NCBI GenBank assembly: GCA_023375785.1
Contig: SZWC01000098.1
Span: 567,871-631,870 of the forward strand
Origin: Penium margaritaceum
Taxonomy: Eukaryota > Streptophyta > Zygnematophyceae > Desmidiales > Peniaceae
DNA length: 64,000 bases
Direction: 5' to 3'
The notes under the pieces: generated by a model
What the model was told of the DNA's origin: nothing
Seen by the model: only the letters and a program-made list of their open reading frames with translations
Databases searched by the model: none
In this document: positions 60,732-64,000 of the stretch, piece by piece
Position numbering within the stretch: position 1 is the first letter of the stretch
Layout: each line of letters begins with the position of its first letter
Translations under genes and position numbers: made by a program

Positions 60732-61740
60732 CTAGTGACGAGGTAGCAGTGCGAAGAGAGGGGCCACCACTGCTGCAGCTGAGGAGAAGAGAACCACAAC
60801 CCACCCTGCACCTGCCACGGTGAGGCAGAGAATGCCAGTGACGGTGGCCCCAGCCACTACCGCTGATGCTGATGCAATCAGGACCCCTGTGGCGACGTGT
60901 GGCGTCAGCTCCCGTGGGAGACCAGTGGGACTCAAGACTGCAGATGTAGTGGAGGAGCGGATGGAGCCGACGGCAGCTGTAGTGGAGTCGGCAGCAGATG
61001 AGGCGGCGGTGGCAACAGAGGCCGCAGTTGTAGTGACCTACGTGGCAATGTTGATAGCTACAGCAGCGAGCAATGTGAGAGAAGCTGCTGCGTGTGCGTA
61101 GGCTTTAGCCGCACGACCCACTTTAGTCTGGGTGGGTGTCCTGTATGCACGAGCAGTGGCGGCAAAGGTTGCTATGGCCCCTGCAGCTGCGTCAAGAATG
61201 GCGCCAGCCAGGCCAATGGAGTCCGCATGGACTGGGAGTACAGGAATCACCCCAGGGACTTCAAGTGTCGGAGCCGGTTCAGCAAATGCAGCTGGGGCAG
61301 AAGACGGAGCTGACGTGGTGTTGGAGGCAGATGCAGCATTGGACGAATGTGGAGAGGTAGGTGGTTGCATGTTTGAGGGACGAGGCGGTGACGGAGGTAG
61401 GTCATCGGGCATATATACCTGTCGATTGATTTCCTCCTCTCGTTCAGCCGCCGCCCATTCGTCCAGTTCAGCCAGCTCCTCGCGCCAGTAGGAGGGATCA
61501 AGCATGCGGTACCACAAGGGTGTGTCATTGTCGGGGGGCGAGGGAGGTTCGAAGAGCCAAGGATCTTCCCACCCGTGGTCGACGTAGCGCGCAGCCGTTC
61601 AAGGGGAGTCGAGCTCCTCGTCTGGGGGGCCGTCAGGAGGTGGTGAATCCCGTGTGACTGCTTGTGATGGCTGAAGCCTGGGGGTGTGGCTGCTCCTGAG
61701 GGCAACAGGTAGAAGTTGCACTGAGTAGGGCTGTCAAGGG
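60732..61740 (-). pseudogene. Accessory reading frame upstream of gag, Ala/Pro-rich with hydrophobic segments
   Basis: One frame stays coherent from about 61,740 to 60,732 apart from a TGA at 61,599-61,601 and a TAG at 61,038-61,040. The first Met after the TGA is at 61,503-61,505 (MLDPSYWREELAELDEW). The order is: proline- and acid-rich (SPPPDGPPDEELDSP; DDLPPSPPRPS), an acidic amphipathic stretch (WREELAELDEWAAAEREEE), Ser/Ala/Pro-rich, then Ala-rich hydrophobic stretches (GLAGAILDAAAGAIATFAA; AAASLTLLAAVAINIA). Two probable membrane segments come last, encoded at about 60,744-60,890 (GVLIASASAVVAGATV and AGAGWVVVLFSSAAAVVAPL). It ends in TAG at 60,732. It is in the same frame as the gag ATG, so it may be an N-terminal extension of gag or a separate small protein. 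I recognise no family. Confidence 0.5.
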
Positions 61741-62035
61741 GCAGCCAAGAGCAGCTGAAGGGAGAGAAGAGCCGAGAGCAGCCGAAGGCAGCTAAGAGAG
61801 TGGTCGTGAGCAGAGAGTAGCCGAGAGGTCAGCGGAGAGCAGCTGAGAGCAGTCGAGGGTAGCTGAGAGCAGTGGAGAGCAGCCAAAGGGAGAGAACAGC
61901 CGAGATCAGCCGAGGGAAGCTAAGAGAGCGGCCGCGAGCAAAGAGTAGCTGCGAGGTCAGCCGAGAGCAGCTGAGAGTAGTCGAGGGCAGCTGAGAGCAG
62001 CTGTGAGCAGAGAGCAGCCGAGAGGGCAGCTGGGA
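61740..62035 (+). repeat. Minisatellite in the retrotransposon leader, AGCYGAGAGC units
   Basis: The leader contains degenerate 10-bp units such as AGCTGAGAGC, AGCCGAGAGC and AGTCGAGGGC. They are organised in two copies of a 128-bp block: the stretch beginning GGGAGAGAAGAGCCGAGAGC at 61,760 recurs with substitutions at 61,888. The first copy retains features such as GCTAAGAGAGTGGTCGTGAG, and the second GCTAAGAGAGCGGCCGCGAG. It has no sequence similarity that I can see to the main satellite apart from the same 10-bp period. Confidence 0.8.
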
Positions 62036-62284
62036 ACATCCAAGCGGGTGCATAGAATGCAATTCACACACTGTCGTCCGCGGGGGTGTGAACGACGGTT
62101 ACGTAGGGCTGCTACGAGAGAAGGCACGAACGAGCATCGTAGCACCTCTAGATGCTGTTGCGCAATGCCGAAGGACAGACACACTTCTGAGGTGGGGTTG
62201 AGCGAGCCGAGAGGGCCGCGGGTGTGATTGTCGCACCGAGACTAGGAACCAAGACCGATGAGCGGTGGGAGCAGTTCCCCACTA
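62036..62284. other. Untranslated leader of the element, no gene seen
   Basis: This stretch lies between the leader minisatellite and the primer-binding site. Short reading frames on both strands have no recognisable protein content and no repeats stand out. By position it is the start of the 5-prime untranslated leader of the copia transcript (minus strand). Confidence 0.5.
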
Positions 62285-62296
62285 GCTCTGATATCA
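62285..62296 (-). other. Primer-binding site, initiator tRNA-Met type
   Basis: The minus strand reads TGATATCAGAGC. The usual copia primer-binding site complementary to the 3-prime end of initiator tRNA-Met is TGGTATCAGAGC, so this matches at 11 of 12 positions, the difference being a G-to-A change. It lies on the gag side of the putative LTR, as expected for minus-strand synthesis priming. Confidence 0.75.
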
Positions 62297-62698
62297 GTAG
62301 TTTCCAGGCAGCTTCCTAGGGTACACGTGTGTGCACAAGTAGCAATGTGTGAGGGAGCACACGGTACGCCATGGATGCGGGAAAAGATTGCCTTCATAGT
62401 TCGCGCGAAACCAGGACAAGAGAGTGGAGAGGGAGCGAGCAAGACTTAGCAACCGGTGAGTGTGCACTCGCCACGGGCAACACACCCGAGCAAGCACACA
62501 CCGCCACCCGGGGGTCAAGCCCGACCGCTCGATATGAAACCGAACGGCGGCTACTCACCAATGCTCGGGTGAACCCGGCATGGTGGCCCCTTAAGGATCA
62601 ACACCCAGTAAATGCAGCTCCCCCAGAAAACACTCAAGACAGGCAAACATGATGCAGGACACGGCAGTAGGAGTGTACGGGCCCTATCATCTCCCACA
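62297..62698 (-). repeat. Putative 5-prime LTR of the copia element
   Basis: The inner limit is set by the primer-binding site. The outer limit is placed at the CA ending CTCCCACA at 62,698, so that the minus-strand LTR begins TGTGGGAG, a start resembling many plant copia LTRs. This gives about 402 bp. The inner terminus is not a clean CA (the minus strand reads AACTAC next to the primer-binding site), so one or two bases may have been lost or changed. The partner LTR is absent from the window, so the boundaries cannot be proven by pairing and no target-site duplication can be tested. Confidence 0.5.
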
Positions 62699-63385
62699 TG
62701 AGATAAAGAATCAAGTCATGACCATGCATGTGCCAGAAGACACTCCTGGATGAAGCACTTGGGTCAAGTCGTCAGAGGCGCCAATCATGGTAGGCACGCT
62801 TGATGTCTTCCCAGGTGAGGCCATGTCAATTAATCTGTACATGTGTGTGCATGGAGGAGGAGACAAGAGGGTATTGAGATGTGAGTGGCCAACAAACTTC
62901 AACAACATGGCGTCTCAACATAGACGATTTTCCTTTTTCCTTGTTACTAGCGTGCAAGTCGCGACGTCAGATGGGTAGCTAGGTTCTTTCTCGCTCGACG
63001 ACAGGGGGGGAGGGATATTTTGTTCCAAAAACTGGTTTATTGCACACCGGTTCATTTAGTCTACAGAAGTAGGGGCATGGGATTTATCGAACCCTGAATG
63101 TTTCTTGTGCTGTGCCAATTTCCATGTGTTGTATAGGACAGGGGGCGCGAGCTACGTGGTGCTTAGGTATCGAACAGGCACAACTGCGATGACTCCACAC
63201 AACATGCATGCACACTTTTGAAATGCTCAACATATACAAGAGGCTCATGTCATTGACACATCTCACCTCCACACCTGATTCTATTTACCCCCATGGACAC
63301 AACAAATAAGCTCGCAGGATTTGCTACGCAGTGCAAGTTCCCAGATGTAGTCCCAATTCAGCTTAAATGTTCTTTGAACTTAAGT
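62699..63385. other. Host sequence between the LTR and the gene 3-prime end
   Basis: This is ordinary mixed-composition sequence with no satellite units, no convincing reading frame and no recognisable RNA gene. It includes a G-run at 63,002-63,012 and a second minus-strand AATAAA at 63,036-63,041, which could be an alternative polyadenylation signal for the gene at the right edge. Confidence 0.5.
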
Positions 63386-63391
63386 TTTATT
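63386..63391 (-). promoter_or_regulatory. Possible polyadenylation signal AATAAA
   Basis: The plus strand reads TTTATT, so the minus strand carries AATAAA about 265 bp downstream of the stop codon of the terminal exon. Position and sequence suit a 3-prime UTR end. A six-base motif is weak evidence by itself. Confidence 0.35.
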
Positions 63392-63654
63392 AATCCAGTC
63401 CACTGGCACATGTTAACCGACCGCAAAATGCCTTCATAAGCTTGACCCCAATCACAAGCACAACCGCCTTCACGAATTGCACTCAAGCTGCACCAAGGGG
63501 GTGTTTCCCCCTGCACACTGCATGTTTCCTGAAGACCGTACGCTGCGCACGCACCGTTACCTACAGCCATGTGACGGCATTTTTGCATCCGCAATAGCAA
63601 GCACCCAAGACTCTTCGCTGACCCGTTGCTTGTTGGCCACTTGCATGTCCACTT

Positions 63655-63813
63655 TCAGAACAGGGGGTACGTCGGTGGGAAGCGGATGGCATTCCACGCC
63701 GTCTCGTGCTGCGCCCACATGGGCCATCCTGCCTCCTCCATGAGCTCCACCTTCATGTCGTGGAGCTTGCGCTCGCCTGCCTTGCTGTCGTCCTCCAGCA
63801 TCTTCTGCAGCAC
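63655..63813 (-). CDS. Terminal coding exon of an unrecognised host gene
   Basis: A splice acceptor (GGGGTTGCAG) ends at 63,814 on the minus strand and is followed by 52 codons and a TGA at 63,655-63,657. The peptide begins VLQKMLEDDSKAGERKLHDM and ends AIRFPPTYPLF. Codons strongly favour G or C in the third position (CTG, AAG, GAG, GAC, CTC), unlike the neighbouring decayed element, and the frame is undamaged. The first half is charged and probably helical; the second half is rich in Trp and other aromatics (EEAGWPMWAQHETAW). I do not recognise the family. Most of the gene lies beyond the right edge of the window. Intron phase 0 is assumed from this reading. Confidence 0.65.
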   Translation of the reverse strand: MLQKMLEDDSKAGERKLHDMKVELMEEAGWPMWAQHETAWNAIRFPPTYPLF

Positions 63814-64000
63814 CTGCAACCCCTCCCAACACAGGAGAGGCACAGCGCATGAGACAAGTGAGAGATGCCGTGGCGGCAGTGGCCAGGTTTGTGCGTGCGC
63901 ATGTGTTGGATAGCAGCCGCGTGTGTTGCAGTGGGCACGCAGGAAAAAGCACATTTTCTACCGCCAGTGCATCAGCACTGTAGACACACCTCCTACACAT
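63814..64000 (-). other. Probable intron, partial
   Basis: Upstream of the acceptor on the minus strand the coding character vanishes. There is a pyrimidine-rich stretch (CTCTCCTGTGTTGG), and candidate branch-point sequences (CTCAC, CTCAT) lie 30-50 bases before the AG. Frames reading through this region give low-quality peptide. The donor site would lie beyond base 64,000. Confidence 0.5.

Larger units (their letters stand above)
55603..62698 (-). mobile_element. Ty1/copia LTR retrotransposon, truncated and decayed
   Basis: The element reads right to left in the copia order gag, protease, integrase, reverse transcriptase, RNase H. Recognisable motifs include DSGATHHM (protease), a CX2C and His pair before integrase, the integrase D, D35E residues, DVKNAFLHG and YVDD (reverse transcriptase), and the GTALSW and QSTAKAKY regions (RNase H). 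Its right end has a primer-binding site and a probable LTR of about 400 bp. Its left end is missing: RNase H runs straight into the satellite, so the polypurine tract and second LTR are lost. At least six frame changes and about a dozen stops interrupt the polyprotein. It cannot encode its own proteins and is a dead copy. Confidence 0.93.

Noticed and set aside
61829-62184. Leu/Ser-rich reading frames in the retrotransposon leader
   Set aside because: They translate the AGCYGAGAGC minisatellite and change character with every indel; no conserved protein is visible.
63477-63913. Plus-strand reading frames over the terminal exon
   Set aside because: They are antisense to an exon with a splice acceptor, strong GC3 bias and a coherent peptide on the minus strand.

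Overview
The window is eukaryotic nuclear DNA with three parts: a giant simple satellite (1 to about 55,602), a decayed Ty1/copia LTR retrotransposon on the minus strand (about 55,603 to 62,698), and a short stretch of host sequence holding the last exon of a gene on the minus strand (63,655 to 63,813). Nothing looks bacterial. A copia polyprotein of plant type, a primer-binding site resembling initiator tRNA-Met, an intron acceptor and AATAAA motifs behind the host exon make a green-plant lineage (streptophyte alga or land plant) my best guess. I cannot name the organism.

The satellite is one uninterrupted head-to-tail array of a 10-bp unit, GTGCGTGTAA on the plus strand (TTACACGCAC on the minus strand). 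That is roughly 5,500 units, all in one orientation, and the array runs off the left edge. Single-base variants dominate (GTGTGTGTAA, GTACGTGTAA, GTGCATGTAA, GTATGTGTAA, GTTTGTGTAA). Most are C-to-T or G-to-A changes. Rare 9-, 11- and 14-bp units shift the phase and act as landmarks. These landmarks reveal higher-order repeat domains with different periods: about 2.96 kb near the left end, 1.2 kb at 6.6-8.5 kb, 5.5-5.7 kb at 10.2-21.1 kb, 7.9-8.7 kb at 33-46.5 kb, and 0.8-1.4 kb at 48.9-53.2 kb. Two spots (36.2-36.8 kb and 47.1-47.65 kb) hold near-perfect recent duplications. The many long minus-strand reading frames in the array arise because 10 bp is not a multiple of 3 and the unit has no stop on that strand. 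I do not call them genes.

The copia element reads right to left: LTR, primer-binding site, a leader with its own 10-bp-based minisatellite, an alanine/proline-rich reading frame with hydrophobic segments (in the same frame as gag and possibly an extension of it), gag, a damaged zinc knuckle, protease, integrase, a Ser/Pro-rich linker, reverse transcriptase and RNase H. RNase H stops abruptly at the satellite boundary, so the rest of RNase H, the polypurine tract and the second LTR are missing. The element carries many stops and frameshifts, a deletion inside reverse transcriptase, and substitutions at key residues. Most point changes look like transitions, as expected for methylated, silent DNA.

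The most unusual feature is the satellite. Each decamer on the plus strand carries TGTA/TGTAA and GTAAGT, so any plus-strand transcript would present thousands of overlapping U1 snRNA and polyadenylation-type motifs. The 10-bp period also places a TAA step once per helical turn, which should favour nucleosome wrapping. These are hypotheses from sequence only.
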